From Clostridia bacterium (GTDB taxonomy: Bacteria > Bacillota > Clostridia > UBA1381), in contig JAGASE010000017.1 in the NCBI GenBank assembly GCA_017621875.1, positions 1 to 64,000 on the forward strand: a DNA stretch of 64,000 bases, given 5' to 3'. Shown one piece after another: positions 35,374-44,193 of the stretch. A program made the translations under genes and the position numbers. The notes under the pieces were generated by a model, which saw only the letters and a program-made list of their open reading frames with translations, was not told the DNA's origin and made no database searches. Positions within the stretch are counted from its first letter, which is position 1. Each line of letters starts with the position of its first letter.

Positions 35374-37152
35374 ATGACAAATAATAAGGCTGTAAAGACC
35401 TGGATGGACGAAATGGTTGCAATGTGCAGACCGTCTGAAATCGTATGGATTGACGGAAGCGAAGAACAGCTTGAGGCTCTTCGCGAGGAGGCTGTTGCAA
35501 CAGGTGAAATGATTAAGCTGAACCAGGAAAAGCTTCCGGGCTGCTACTATCACAGAACTGCTGAAAATGACGTTGCTCGCGTAGAGGACAGAACATTTAT
35601 CTGTACTCCTACCGAGGAAGAGGCAGGTCCTATCAATAACTGGATGGAGCCGGAAAAAATGTATGCTAAATTAAAGGCTCTTTACGAAGGCTCAATGGAA
35701 GGAAGAACAATGTATGTAATTCCTTATTCAATGGGTCCTGTTGGCTCACCGTTCTCAAAGATTGGTATTGAGCTTACCGATAGCATCTATGTTGTACTCA
35801 ACATGGCTATTATGACAAGAATAGGAACAAAGGTTATGGAGCAGCTTGGCGACAGCGATGACTTTGTTAAGTGTCTGCATGCCAAGAAGGACGTAAACCC
35901 TGAAGAAAGATACATCGTACAGTTCCCGCAGGATTCTACAATCTGGTCAATCAACTCTGCTTACGGCGGTAACGTACTTTTGGGCAAGAAGTGCTTTGCA
36001 CTCCGTATTGCATCATACCTCGGTATGAAAGAGGGCTGGATGGCTGAGCATATGCTTATCTTAGGTCTTGAAAATCCGCAGGGCGAGGTTCGCTACATCT
36101 GTGCTGCATTCCCGTCAGCATGCGGTAAGACTAACCTTGCAATGCTCATTCCGCCGGAATATCTGAAGGAAAAGGGCTACAAGGTTTGGACTGTAGGCGA
36201 TGATATTTCATGGCTGAGAATCGGTCCGGACGGCAGACTTTATGCTATTAACCCTGAAGCAGGCTTCTTCGGTGTTGCACCGGGAACAAGCGAGAAGACA
36301 AATTTCAACGCTTTGGCTGCTACAAAGAAGAATACAATCTTTACAAACGTTGCTATTAACAATGAAGATAACACAGTTTGGTGGGAAGGTCTTGACAAGA
36401 ATCCTCCTGTTGACGCAACCGAGTGGAAGGGTGCAAAGGTTAACGGTCCTGAATATATTGCAGAAGGCAACAAGCTTGCTCACCCGAACTCAAGATTTAC
36501 CGCTCCTGCTGTAAACTGCCCATGCATTTCTTCTGAATTTGAAAATCCGCAGGGCGTGCCGATTGACGCAATCGTATTCGGCGGCAGACGTGCTAAGTGT
36601 GCTCCGCTTGTATATCAGGCAAGAGACTGGCAGCACGGCGTATTCGTAGGTGCTACAATGGCTTCTGAAACAACAGCTGCAGCTGCAGGTGCAGTAGGCG
36701 TTGTAAGACGTGACCCGATGGCTATGAAGCCGTTCGTTGGTTATAACATGGCTGACTACTTTGGTCACTGGCTCGAAATGGGCAAGAAGATGGACGCTGA
36801 CAAGGCTCCTAAGATTTTCCACGTTAACTGGTTCAGACAGGACGACGAGGGCAACTTCATGTGGCCGGGCTTTGGCGACAACATGAGAGTTCTTCTCTGG
36901 ATTTTGGACAGATGTGCAGGTAAGGCTGACGCTATCGACAGTGCTATCGGTTATATGCCGAAGCCAGAGGATATCGACATTACAGACCTTGATATCGACG
37001 CTGATACCTTAAAGGCACTGTTGACGGTTGATAAGAATGTTTGGCTTGAGGACGTTGCAAATCAGAAGGAATACTTTGCACAGTTTGGCGACAGACTGCC
37101 AAAGGAAATTTCCGAAGAGCTTGCAAAGCTTGAGGCAAATCTTAACAAATAA
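35374..37152 (+). CDS. pckG: Phosphoenolpyruvate carboxykinase (GTP)
   Basis: 592 aa, GTP-dependent PEPCK linking oxaloacetate and PEP in the cytoplasm; in a fermenter it may run toward oxaloacetate with CO2 fixation. The kinase loop FPSACGKTNLAML with its reactive Cys, the GDDISWLRIG motif, the GRRAKCAPLV stretch and the NWFRQDDEGNFMWPGFGDN region all match. Strong AAAGGAGGA before the ATG. Monocistronic, with its own promoters and a large terminal hairpin. Confidence 0.97.
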   Translation: MTNNKAVKTWMDEMVAMCRPSEIVWIDGSEEQLEALREEAVATGEMIKLNQEKLPGCYYHRTAENDVARVEDRTFICTPTEEEAGPINNWMEPEKMYAKLKALYEGSMEGRTMYVIPYSMGPVGSPFSKIGIELTDSIYVVLNMAIMTRIGTKVMEQLGDSDDFVKCLHAKKDVNPEERYIVQFPQDSTIWSINSAYGGNVLLGKKCFALRIASYLGMKEGWMAEHMLILGLENPQGEVRYICAAFPSACGKTNLAMLIPPEYLKEKGYKVWTVGDDISWLRIGPDGRLYAINPEAGFFGVAPGTSEKTNFNALAATKKNTIFTNVAINNEDNTVWWEGLDKNPPVDATEWKGAKVNGPEYIAEGNKLAHPNSRFTAPAVNCPCISSEFENPQGVPIDAIVFGGRRAKCAPLVYQARDWQHGVFVGATMASETTAAAAGAVGVVRRDPMAMKPFVGYNMADYFGHWLEMGKKMDADKAPKIFHVNWFRQDDEGNFMWPGFGDNMRVLLWILDRCAGKADAIDSAIGYMPKPEDIDITDLDIDADTLKALLTVDKNVWLEDVANQKEYFAQFGDRLPKEISEELAKLEANLNK

Positions 37153-37164
37153 TCAAAATCAATT

Positions 37165-37242
37165 AAAAATGAGATGCGAAAATGATATGAACCCCAAAAG
37201 TGTCTAACTTTTGGGGTTCACTTCAAAAAGCATCTCATTTTT
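37165..37242. terminator. Nested double inverted repeat between pckG and the DeoR-type gene
   Basis: Outer arms AAAAATGAGATGC (37165-37177) and GCATCTCATTTTT (37230-37242), inner arms GAACCCCAAAAGT (37189-37201) and ACTTTTGGGGTTC (37207-37219); both perfect 13-bp pairs. It can terminate convergent transcripts, and the outer 3' arm overlaps the regulator's stop codon. Confidence 0.75.
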
Positions 37243-37993
37243 AGTTTTCTGTATAAATAAACTCGGTATTGGGAAAGGCATTTATCAGCTTATCGCTGAC
37301 CTTTTTGTCGGTGATGAAACAATCAATTACGCTCAGATTGCACTGCACCAGCTTTGAATATTTGCCGACCTTGTCGCTTCCGCATAAAAATACGTGCTTA
37401 TCTGAATTTTCAAGCATTGCGTTATTGTGAAGAAAGTTTCCGTCTTCTTTTACGGTGACAACGCCGCTTTCGTCAACGCCGTCGGTTGAAAAGAACATGA
37501 TATCGGCATGGAATGAGGCAAAGCCGTTTGCGGCGATTATCCCGGAAAGCGTGCCGGGCAGCTCGGTAAGTTCGCCGCCTGTGCAGTAAACCCGAATACC
37601 GTTTTCCTTGAGGTAGGAGGCAAGCATCATATTGTTGGTAATAATGCAGATGTCTTTTTTATCGGTCAGATAATGCCCCATATATTGAACTGTCGTTGAG
37701 CCGTCCAGAAAAACTATATCACCGTTTTTAATCAGCTTGGACGCGGCATATGCTATCTTGTTTTTTTCCGATTTCATCAGGTGCTGGCGGAATTTGAACG
37801 GGGTATAGCTTTCATCGTTGATTTCCACTCCGCCGTAGCTCCGCTTTACAATTCCCTGCTTTTCCAAAAGCGTCAGGTCGCGGCGTATGCTGGCAGGACT
37901 ATAGTGTATCTGCTCCACAAGATAATCCACTGTTGCATAATGTGTGGATTTTAGTATTTTAATTATTTCATTAAGACGCTCCTGCTGATACAT
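37241..37993 (-). CDS. DeoR family transcriptional regulator
   Basis: 250 aa. N-terminal DeoR helix-turn-helix (HYATVDYLVEQIHYSPASIRRDLTLLEKQ) and a C-terminal sugar-phosphate-isomerase-like sensing domain with GDIVFLDGSTTVQ. It is divergent from the glycerol-phosphate operon and probably controls it, in the manner of GlpR, with G3P as a possible effector (inference). RBS AAAAGGAGAGG. Confidence 0.92.
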   Translation of the reverse strand: MYQQERLNEIIKILKSTHYATVDYLVEQIHYSPASIRRDLTLLEKQGIVKRSYGGVEINDESYTPFKFRQHLMKSEKNKIAYAASKLIKNGDIVFLDGSTTVQYMGHYLTDKKDICIITNNMMLASYLKENGIRVYCTGGELTELPGTLSGIIAANGFASFHADIMFFSTDGVDESGVVTVKEDGNFLHNNAMLENSDKHVFLCGSDKVGKYSKLVQCNLSVIDCFITDKKVSDKLINAFPNTEFIYTEN

Positions 37994-38030
37994 AAGCAGC
38001 CTCTCCTTTTGATTAAAGTTGATTATTCTT

Positions 38031-38075
38031 CAAAAAAATCGCCATTGTTGATTTTTTTTGCTTGTATGCTATAAT
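38031..38075 (+). promoter_or_regulatory. Promoter and candidate operator of the glycerol-phosphate operon
   Basis: TTGATT at 38048-38053 and TATAAT at 38070-38075, 16-bp spacer. CAAAAAAATC (38031-38040) and GATTTTTTTTG (38050-38060) form an inverted repeat over the -35, suitable for the divergent DeoR-type regulator. Confidence 0.55.
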
Positions 38076-38133
38076 TATAAAGGGTATTTACGATAAAGTC
38101 AATATATAAAGTAAATATAGGAGGAATAGAATA

Positions 38134-39567
38134 ATGTATGATGTTGCGGTGATAGGTGCCGGAGTTACAGGTGCCATGATTGCAAGAGGGCTTGCTAAAT
38201 ATGATGCAAAGGTTTGCATTTTGGAAAAGGCGAATGACGTTGCAACAGGTGCAACGCGTGCCAATTCCGCTATTGTGCATGCAGGCTTTGACGCAAAAGA
38301 GGGAAGCTTAAAGGCAAAGCTGAATGTTGAAGGCTCAAAGATGATGAAAAAAGTGACCGATGAGTTGGGCGTTAAGTATAAAAATAACGGCTCGCTGGTT
38401 ATCGGCTTTAACGATGAGGACAGAAAGACTATAGAAGAGCTTAAAAAACGCGGTGACGCAAACGGAGTTGAAGGCTTGCGTGTGATAGATGCCGCTGAGC
38501 TTCGTGAGCTTGAGCCGAATATATCCGAGAATGCAACCTGTGCGTTATATGCACCGACGGGTGCTATTGTCTGTCCGTATGACCTTACGATTGCGGCTGT
38601 GGGTAATGCAATGGATAACGGTGTTGAGCTTAAGCTGAACTTCAAGGTTACCGGAATTGAAAAGGACGGCAGCGATTATGTAATAAAGTCCGAAAATGAA
38701 CAGATTAAAGCACACTATGTTATAAATGCGGCAGGTCTTTTTGCAGATGATATTGCAAAAATGGTCGGCGATGATTCCTTCTCGATAAATCCAAGACGCG
38801 GAGAATATATTCTGCTCGATAAGGAATGCGGCGGACTCGTGTCACATACTATTTTCAGAACACCGTCTAAGATGGGTAAGGGTATCCTTGTTTCGCCGAC
38901 GGTTGACGGAAATCTTTTAACGGGTCCTACCTCGGTGGATATTGCGGATAAAGAGGATAACACAACTACAAGTGAGGGCTTTGCTCATATTATAAAAGAG
39001 GCGTCAGAAAACTTAAAAGCGGTGCCGTTCGGAAAAACAATTACCTCCTTCTGCGGACTTCGTGCAACAGGAAGTACGGGTGATTTTATAATCAACTCGC
39101 CAAAGGCAGGCTTTATAAATGCAGCAGGAATTGAATCACCGGGACTTTCGGCGTCACCTGCGATTGCGGAATATGTAATCGGTCTTTTGAAGGAGCAGGG
39201 CTTTAACGCTGCACAAAAGGACAGCTTTAACCCTGTAAGAAGGTCTGCACATTACTTTAAAGACGCAAGCGTTGAGGAAAAGAACGAGATTATAAAGAAA
39301 AATCCTGCCTTCGGAAGAATTGTATGCAGATGTGAAATCGTAACCGAGGGTGAAATTTTAGAGGCTATACATACAAACCCAAAGGCAACCGACCTTGACG
39401 GAGTTAAACGCAGAACGAGATCCGGAATGGGCAGATGCCAAAGCGGTTTCTGCTCACCATACATTGTGGAAATTCTTTCACGTGAGCTTGGCATTCCATA
39501 TGAGTGCGTTACAAAATCCGGCGGAGAATCATATATAAATGTCGGAAAAACAAAGGAGGCAGAATAA
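38134..39567 (+). CDS. FAD-dependent glycerol-3-phosphate dehydrogenase-like subunit with [2Fe-2S] BFD domain
   Basis: 477 aa. Rossmann motif VAVIGAGVTGAMIARGLA at the N-terminus, DAO-family core, and a C-terminal BFD-like domain with cysteines CRCEIV and GRCQSGFC. It resembles GlpA of anaerobic G3P dehydrogenase. With the two following genes it forms the usual clostridial three-gene set oxidising G3P to dihydroxyacetone phosphate. Its stop overlaps the next start (TAATG). RBS TAGGAGGAATAG. Confidence 0.9.
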   Translation: MYDVAVIGAGVTGAMIARGLAKYDAKVCILEKANDVATGATRANSAIVHAGFDAKEGSLKAKLNVEGSKMMKKVTDELGVKYKNNGSLVIGFNDEDRKTIEELKKRGDANGVEGLRVIDAAELRELEPNISENATCALYAPTGAIVCPYDLTIAAVGNAMDNGVELKLNFKVTGIEKDGSDYVIKSENEQIKAHYVINAAGLFADDIAKMVGDDSFSINPRRGEYILLDKECGGLVSHTIFRTPSKMGKGILVSPTVDGNLLTGPTSVDIADKEDNTTTSEGFAHIIKEASENLKAVPFGKTITSFCGLRATGSTGDFIINSPKAGFINAAGIESPGLSASPAIAEYVIGLLKEQGFNAAQKDSFNPVRRSAHYFKDASVEEKNEIIKKNPAFGRIVCRCEIVTEGEILEAIHTNPKATDLDGVKRRTRSGMGRCQSGFCSPYIVEILSRELGIPYECVTKSGGESYINVGKTKEAE

Positions 39568-40799
39568 TGGATTTGGTTATAATCGGCGGCGGTCCTGCCG
39601 GCATGAGTGCTGCGATTGCGGCATATGAGAGCGGAATAAGAGACATGGTAATACTTGAGCGTGACGAAAGTCTTGGTGGAATTTTGCAGCAGTGCATACA
39701 TAATGGCTTTGGACTTCATAAGTTCGGAGAGGAGCTTACAGGTCCTGAATACGCATGGAGATATGAAAAAAAGGTACGTGAGCTTAACATTCCAGTAAAG
39801 CTTGGCACAATGGTGCTTGATATTACCGAGGATAAGGTAATAACGGCAACGAATCCCGAGGACGGAATATTTACGATTGAGGCGAAGGCGATCATTCTTG
39901 CAATGGGCTGCCGCGAGCGTTCAAAGGGAGCCTTGAACATAGCAGGCTCAAGACCTGCCGGAATTTACAGTGCGGGAACTGCACAGAAATATGTAAATAT
40001 GAAGGGCTATATGCCGGGTAAGAATGTTGTAATTTTAGGCTCGGGCGATATCGGACTGATTATGGCAAGACGTATGACCTTAGAGGGTGCAAAGGTTCAC
40101 GCAGTTTGTGAGCTTATGCCGTATTCGGGCGGTCTTGCAAGAAATATCGAGCAGTGTCTTAACGACTTTGGTATTCCGTTGAAGCTGAGCCATACAGTAG
40201 TTGAAATTCACGGAAAGGAACGTGTAACCGGCGTTACTATCGCAAAGGTTGATGAAAACAGAAAGCCTATTTTGGAAACAAAGGAATATATTCCATGCGA
40301 TACACTGCTTTTGTCGGTAGGACTGATTCCGGAAAACGAGCTTTCAAAGAGTGCAGGAATTTCGCTTAGCACAATAACAAGCGGAGCGGACGTTGACCAG
40401 GACAGACAGACCTCAATCCCCGGTATTTTTGCCTGCGGAAACGTTCTGCATGTGCATGATTTGGTGGACTTTGTTTCGGAGGAGGCTGAAATTGCAGGAA
40501 AGAGTGCAGCATTGTATATTCAAAACGGCAAGGAAAACACCTGCAGCATAGCTCTTGAAACCGATGGCAAAATCCGCTATACCGTACCGCAGAGAATAAC
40601 CGAAAATAAAGATGTTAAGGTATATTTCAGAGTGGCTGATGTATTTAAGAATGTTAAAATAAATGTATATAGCGGCGAAAATGTAGTATTTTCAAAAAGA
40701 AAGCAGAAGGTAGCTCCGGGAGAAATGGAGAGTATTTTGCTTAAAAAGGAAATGCTTGAGGGAGCAGAGAAGCTTACATTTAAGCTTGAGGAGGCATAA
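39567..40799 (+). CDS. FAD/NAD(P)-dependent oxidoreductase, second subunit
   Basis: 410 aa. N-terminal DLVIIGGGPAGMSAAIAA FAD motif, a second dinucleotide motif VVILGSGDIGLIMARRM (about residue 155) and GIFACGNVLHVHDLVDFV near the C-terminal FAD site. It acts with the GlpA-like subunit, probably passing electrons to NAD or another carrier. The start at 39567 overlaps the preceding stop by one base, with AAAGGAGG upstream. Confidence 0.9.
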   Translation: MDLVIIGGGPAGMSAAIAAYESGIRDMVILERDESLGGILQQCIHNGFGLHKFGEELTGPEYAWRYEKKVRELNIPVKLGTMVLDITEDKVITATNPEDGIFTIEAKAIILAMGCRERSKGALNIAGSRPAGIYSAGTAQKYVNMKGYMPGKNVVILGSGDIGLIMARRMTLEGAKVHAVCELMPYSGGLARNIEQCLNDFGIPLKLSHTVVEIHGKERVTGVTIAKVDENRKPILETKEYIPCDTLLLSVGLIPENELSKSAGISLSTITSGADVDQDRQTSIPGIFACGNVLHVHDLVDFVSEEAEIAGKSAALYIQNGKENTCSIALETDGKIRYTVPQRITENKDVKVYFRVADVFKNVKINVYSGENVVFSKRKQKVAPGEMESILLKKEMLEGAEKLTFKLEEA

Positions 40800-40800
40800 G

Positions 40801-40914
40801 CCTGAATAATTTCTGTATTTTGCCGCTTTTGCTCAGGACAGTACATTCGTATGGCACAACTTAATGCAAAGCGGCAGCCTGCAAAAATTTATTTCAGAAT
40901 TGGAGAAAGGAGTT
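40801..40914 (+). repeat. Diverged single copy of the intergenic repeat
   Basis: CTGAATAATTT, TTTTGCCGCTTTTGCTC, CAGTACATTCGTA, CAGCCTGCAAAAATTT and ATTTCAG follow the order of the array unit at the window start. Arms TTGCCGCTTTTGC (40820-40832) and GCAAAGCGGCA (40866-40876) can pair, the same arms as in the array but with compensating changes. It ends at GGAGAAAGGAG, the ribosome-binding site region. Confidence 0.8.
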
Positions 40915-40925
40915 ATGATTATAAT

Positions 40926-41273
40926 ATGACAAGAGAATTAACCTGTATTGTTTGTCCTATGGGCTGCAGCCTTAAGGTCGAGCTTACTGACGGAAAGGTA
41001 ACAGCTATCTCCGGCAATACCTGCAAACGCGGAGAGGAATATGCTGAAAATGAATGCACAAATCCGCAGAGAACCGTTACAACCACCATTATGTGCGAGG
41101 ACGGAGCTCCTATTGCGGTTAAGACGGACAGACCTGTGCCGAAGGAAAAAATCTTTGAGGTAATGAAGCTTGTAAATAAAAAGGTCGCGTCCCTTCCCGT
41201 ATCGGTAGGCGATGTTCTTCTCGATGACGTATTCGGAAGCAATATCGTTGCGACGGCGTCAAGAGGAGAATAG
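40926..41273 (+). CDS. DUF1667 protein, third subunit of the G3P dehydrogenase set
   Basis: 115 aa. The N-terminus has CIVCPMGC and further Cys in NTCKRGEEYAENEC, likely an iron-sulfur or zinc site. DUF1667 proteins regularly follow the two flavoprotein genes. The start at 40926 gives the family N-terminus MTRELTCIVC. A 4-codon frame (MIII, 40915-40929) behind the strong site AAAGGAG ends across this start (ATGA), so translation may be coupled. Confidence 0.85.
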   Translation: MTRELTCIVCPMGCSLKVELTDGKVTAISGNTCKRGEEYAENECTNPQRTVTTTIMCEDGAPIAVKTDRPVPKEKIFEVMKLVNKKVASLPVSVGDVLLDDVFGSNIVATASRGE

Positions 41274-41277
41274 CTTG

Positions 41278-41997
41278 ATGAACACCAAAAAAATAAAGGG
41301 AAAATCTGTGAAAATGATTGCACACAAAGGTCTTAGCGGAATTGAGTGCGAAAACACAAACGCAGCCTTTGTTGCCGCCGGAAACCGCAGCTATTTCGGC
41401 ATTGAAACCGATGTGCATGTGACTGTAGACGGCAAATTTGCGATTATACATGACGATAATACCTTTAGGGTTTCATATGCAAACCTGATTGTTGAGGACT
41501 GCACCATGGAGCAGCTTGAGGGATTATCCTTAAAAAAGCCGGATTTTAGGGAAGATAGAGGCGACCTCAGAATACCGCAGCTGAAGGAATACATAGGAAT
41601 CTGCAAAAAATATGAGAAGACGGCTGTTTTGGAACTGAAAAACAGAATGAAGAGCGAGGATATAGAAAATATTATCGGAGAAATAGAAAAAGCCGATTAT
41701 CTTGATAAGGTTATTTTCATATCCTTCTCATGGGAAAACCTGCTTGACGTGAAGAAAATGCGTCCTCAGCAAAAGGTGCAGTTTTTAATCGGCAGCTGGG
41801 AGGATTCGCTTTTAGACAGGCTTTTGGAAAACAAAATGGACCTTGATATCGAATACAGGGCTGTAACGCCCGAACTGGTTGAAAAGCTTCACCAAAACGG
41901 AATTGAAATCAACTGTTGGACGTGCGATGATGCTGCGGCAGCTGAAAGGCTGATATCATACGGTGTTGACTATATAACAAGCAATATACTTGAATAG
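41278..41997 (+). CDS. Glycerophosphodiester phosphodiesterase
   Basis: 239 aa GDPD TIM-barrel. Catalytic features: MIAHKGLSGIECENTNAAF (His and the Glu of ENT), FGIETDVHVTVDG with its metal Glu/Asp, and the IIHDD motif. It releases glycerol phosphate from glycerophosphodiesters such as glycerophosphocholine or teichoic acid units. No signal peptide, so it acts in the cytoplasm. Start 41278 after AGAGGAG. Confidence 0.92.
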   Translation: MNTKKIKGKSVKMIAHKGLSGIECENTNAAFVAAGNRSYFGIETDVHVTVDGKFAIIHDDNTFRVSYANLIVEDCTMEQLEGLSLKKPDFREDRGDLRIPQLKEYIGICKKYEKTAVLELKNRMKSEDIENIIGEIEKADYLDKVIFISFSWENLLDVKKMRPQQKVQFLIGSWEDSLLDRLLENKMDLDIEYRAVTPELVEKLHQNGIEINCWTCDDAAAAERLISYGVDYITSNILE

Positions 41998-42010
41998 ATA
42001 GGAAAGGGAT

Positions 42011-42817
42011 ATGGAACAAGAGAGAATAAAAATACTCAAAAACAAAAGGCTGTTCCTTTTGGATATGGACGGAACGATTTATCTTGATAATGACCTTTTT
42101 GACGGTACTCTTGATTTTTTGGAGTATGTTAAAAGCATCGGCGGAAGATATATTTTCCTTACCAATAATTCTTCAAAAAGCGTAGATAAATATATCGAAA
42201 AGCTTGAAAGCCTCGGAATAAAGGCAGATGAAAGGGATTTTTTGACATCTACCAACGCGACTATTCTGTATCTGGAGAATAAAAGCTACAAAAAAATATA
42301 TGCTCTCGGCACAACCTCGTTTAAAGAGCAGCTGAGGGAGGCGGGACTTCCCGTAACAGATACGCTTGAGGATGATGTGGACTGTCTGTGCATGGGCTTT
42401 GATACCGAGCTTACCTTTAAAAAGCTTGAGGACGCGTGTATTCTTTTGGGACGCGGTGTGGATTATATTGCAACCAATCCCGACTGGGTATGTCCGACAT
42501 GGTATGGCTTTGTGCCGGACTGCGGCTCGGTTGCCGAAATGCTTTATAATGCAACCCAAAGAAGACCTACCTTTATCGGCAAGCCGCAGCCGACTATGGC
42601 ACTGCTTGCGATGGAGAAGACAGGCTATAAAAAAGAAGAGACCGTTCTTTTGGGAGACAGGCTCTATACCGATATTGCCTGCGGCGTAAATGCAGGAATA
42701 AGCAGTATTTTTGTATTAAGCGGCGAGGGTACAATGGAGGACGTTGAAAAAAGCGATGTAAAGCCTGAATTTATTTATGAAAATATTCGGGGAATATATT
42801 CCGACTTAATAAAATAG
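42011..42817 (+). CDS. HAD-IIA phosphatase (NagD/glycerol-phosphatase-like)
   Basis: 268 aa. Motif I LLDMDGTIYLDND, motif II LTNNSS, Lys of motif III in FIGKPQPTM and motif IV LLGDRLYTDIACG. Members hydrolyse small sugar or glycerol phosphates; given its neighbours, glycerol 3-phosphate or 1-phosphate is a reasonable substrate. The ATG follows AGGAAAGGGAT. Confidence 0.88.
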   Translation: MEQERIKILKNKRLFLLDMDGTIYLDNDLFDGTLDFLEYVKSIGGRYIFLTNNSSKSVDKYIEKLESLGIKADERDFLTSTNATILYLENKSYKKIYALGTTSFKEQLREAGLPVTDTLEDDVDCLCMGFDTELTFKKLEDACILLGRGVDYIATNPDWVCPTWYGFVPDCGSVAEMLYNATQRRPTFIGKPQPTMALLAMEKTGYKKEETVLLGDRLYTDIACGVNAGISSIFVLSGEGTMEDVEKSDVKPEFIYENIRGIYSDLIK

Positions 42818-42830
42818 TGAGGTGGCTGTA

Positions 42831-44090
42831 ATGAATATCAAGGAGTTACTAAAGGGCGTAAAATGCTCCTGCGGACAGGTGCACAGCTGCGAAATAAAAG
42901 CGGTTGTGATTGAAGCCGGAGCGGTAAAAAAAGTAGGAGAGCTTTCGGGAGGATATAACCATATTCTTCTTGCAGCGGATACCAATACATACGCTGTATG
43001 CGGCGATTTGGTGAAGTCGCAGCTTGAGGGAAGACTTGATGATGTGCTTGTATTTGAAAGCGAGGGCTTTTTGGTGCCGAACGAGCTTGCCATAGAAAAG
43101 CTGACAAATAAGGTGACGGATAAAACCGACCTCATTATAGGCATAGGCTCGGGAGTTATTCAGGATTTATGTAAATATGTAAGCTTTACCGAAAAGCTGC
43201 CATATCATATAATTGCAACAGCTCCGTCGATGGACGGATATGCTTCAAAGGGTGCGGCAATGATTATCGGCAATATGAAGGTTACATATAATGCACATGT
43301 TCCCGAAGTAATTATCGGCGATACCGATATTTTAAAGGACGCACCGATGGATATGATAAAATCGGGCTACGGTGATATATTGGGCAAATTTTCCTGCCTT
43401 AATGACTGGAAATTGAGTCATGTGGTGAATAACGAATATCTTTGTGATTATGTATATGACCTGACCTATGAAATGCTTTCTAAAACCAAGGATTTAGGTC
43501 CTGACCTTTTAAAACGTGAGGAGACCGCGGTTAAAACGCTTATGGAGGCACTTATAGGAGTGGGTATTGCCATGGCGTATGTGGGTAATTCAAGACCTGC
43601 ATCGGGCAGCGAGCATCATTTGTCGCACTTTTTTGAGGTTATCGGAATTATGAAGAATGAGCCGTATTTTATGCATGGAACAGATGTCGTATTTTCCTGT
43701 GTATATACACAGCGTCTGCGTGAGGAGCTGCTTTTAATGAAAGAGCCATGCGTGGGCAAAAAATTCGATAAAAAAGAGTGGGAAAATAAAATCCGAAGCG
43801 TGTATCTTGATGCGGCAGAGGGTGTTATAGAGCTGCAGAATAAGCTCGGCTGGTATGAACAGGATAAAATGAGCGTATATAAAGCTAAATGGGAAGAAAT
43901 CAAGGAGGTTTTGGCGGATACGCCAAGCTCTTGTGAGCTTATCGGATATCTTAAAAGCATTGACCTTGATATAGCCGATTTTGAAAAAATGTACGGCGAG
44001 GAAAAAATACAAAATGCACTTTGGTTTGCAAAGGATTTGAAGGACAGATATTCTGTTTTGTGGCTGTATTATGCATTGTGCTATAAATAA
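42831..44090 (+). CDS. egsA: sn-Glycerol-1-phosphate dehydrogenase (EgsA/AraM family)
   Basis: 419 aa iron-containing alcohol-dehydrogenase fold. GIGSGVIQDLCKYVS (nucleotide-binding), SMDGYASKGAAM, and likely metal ligands Asp in GYGDILGK, His in SGSEHHLSH and His in MHGTDVV. It interconverts dihydroxyacetone phosphate and sn-glycerol 1-phosphate, the mirror image of G3P. The start at 42831 follows GAGGTGG. Last gene of the operon. Confidence 0.88.
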   Translation: MNIKELLKGVKCSCGQVHSCEIKAVVIEAGAVKKVGELSGGYNHILLAADTNTYAVCGDLVKSQLEGRLDDVLVFESEGFLVPNELAIEKLTNKVTDKTDLIIGIGSGVIQDLCKYVSFTEKLPYHIIATAPSMDGYASKGAAMIIGNMKVTYNAHVPEVIIGDTDILKDAPMDMIKSGYGDILGKFSCLNDWKLSHVVNNEYLCDYVYDLTYEMLSKTKDLGPDLLKREETAVKTLMEALIGVGIAMAYVGNSRPASGSEHHLSHFFEVIGIMKNEPYFMHGTDVVFSCVYTQRLREELLLMKEPCVGKKFDKKEWENKIRSVYLDAAEGVIELQNKLGWYEQDKMSVYKAKWEEIKEVLADTPSSCELIGYLKSIDLDIADFEKMYGEEKIQNALWFAKDLKDRYSVLWLYYALCYK

Positions 44091-44101
44091 TGAAAATCAA
44101 A

Positions 44102-44142
44102 AGAAGTTGGTTTTGAAAAGTCAAAGCTGACTTCTTTTTTTA
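44102..44142 (+). terminator. Terminator of the glycerol-phosphate operon
   Basis: AGAAGTTGGTTTTGA and TCAAAGCTGACTTCT pair over 15 bp (with G-U) around AAAG, then seven Ts. On the other strand a small hairpin GTCGGGC/GCCCGGC at 44164-44182 follows the bile-salt hydrolase gene. Confidence 0.85.
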
Positions 44143-44193
44143 AAGAAAAAGCCTTTTTAAGTAGCCGGGCATTCTGCCCGACATATTATTGTT

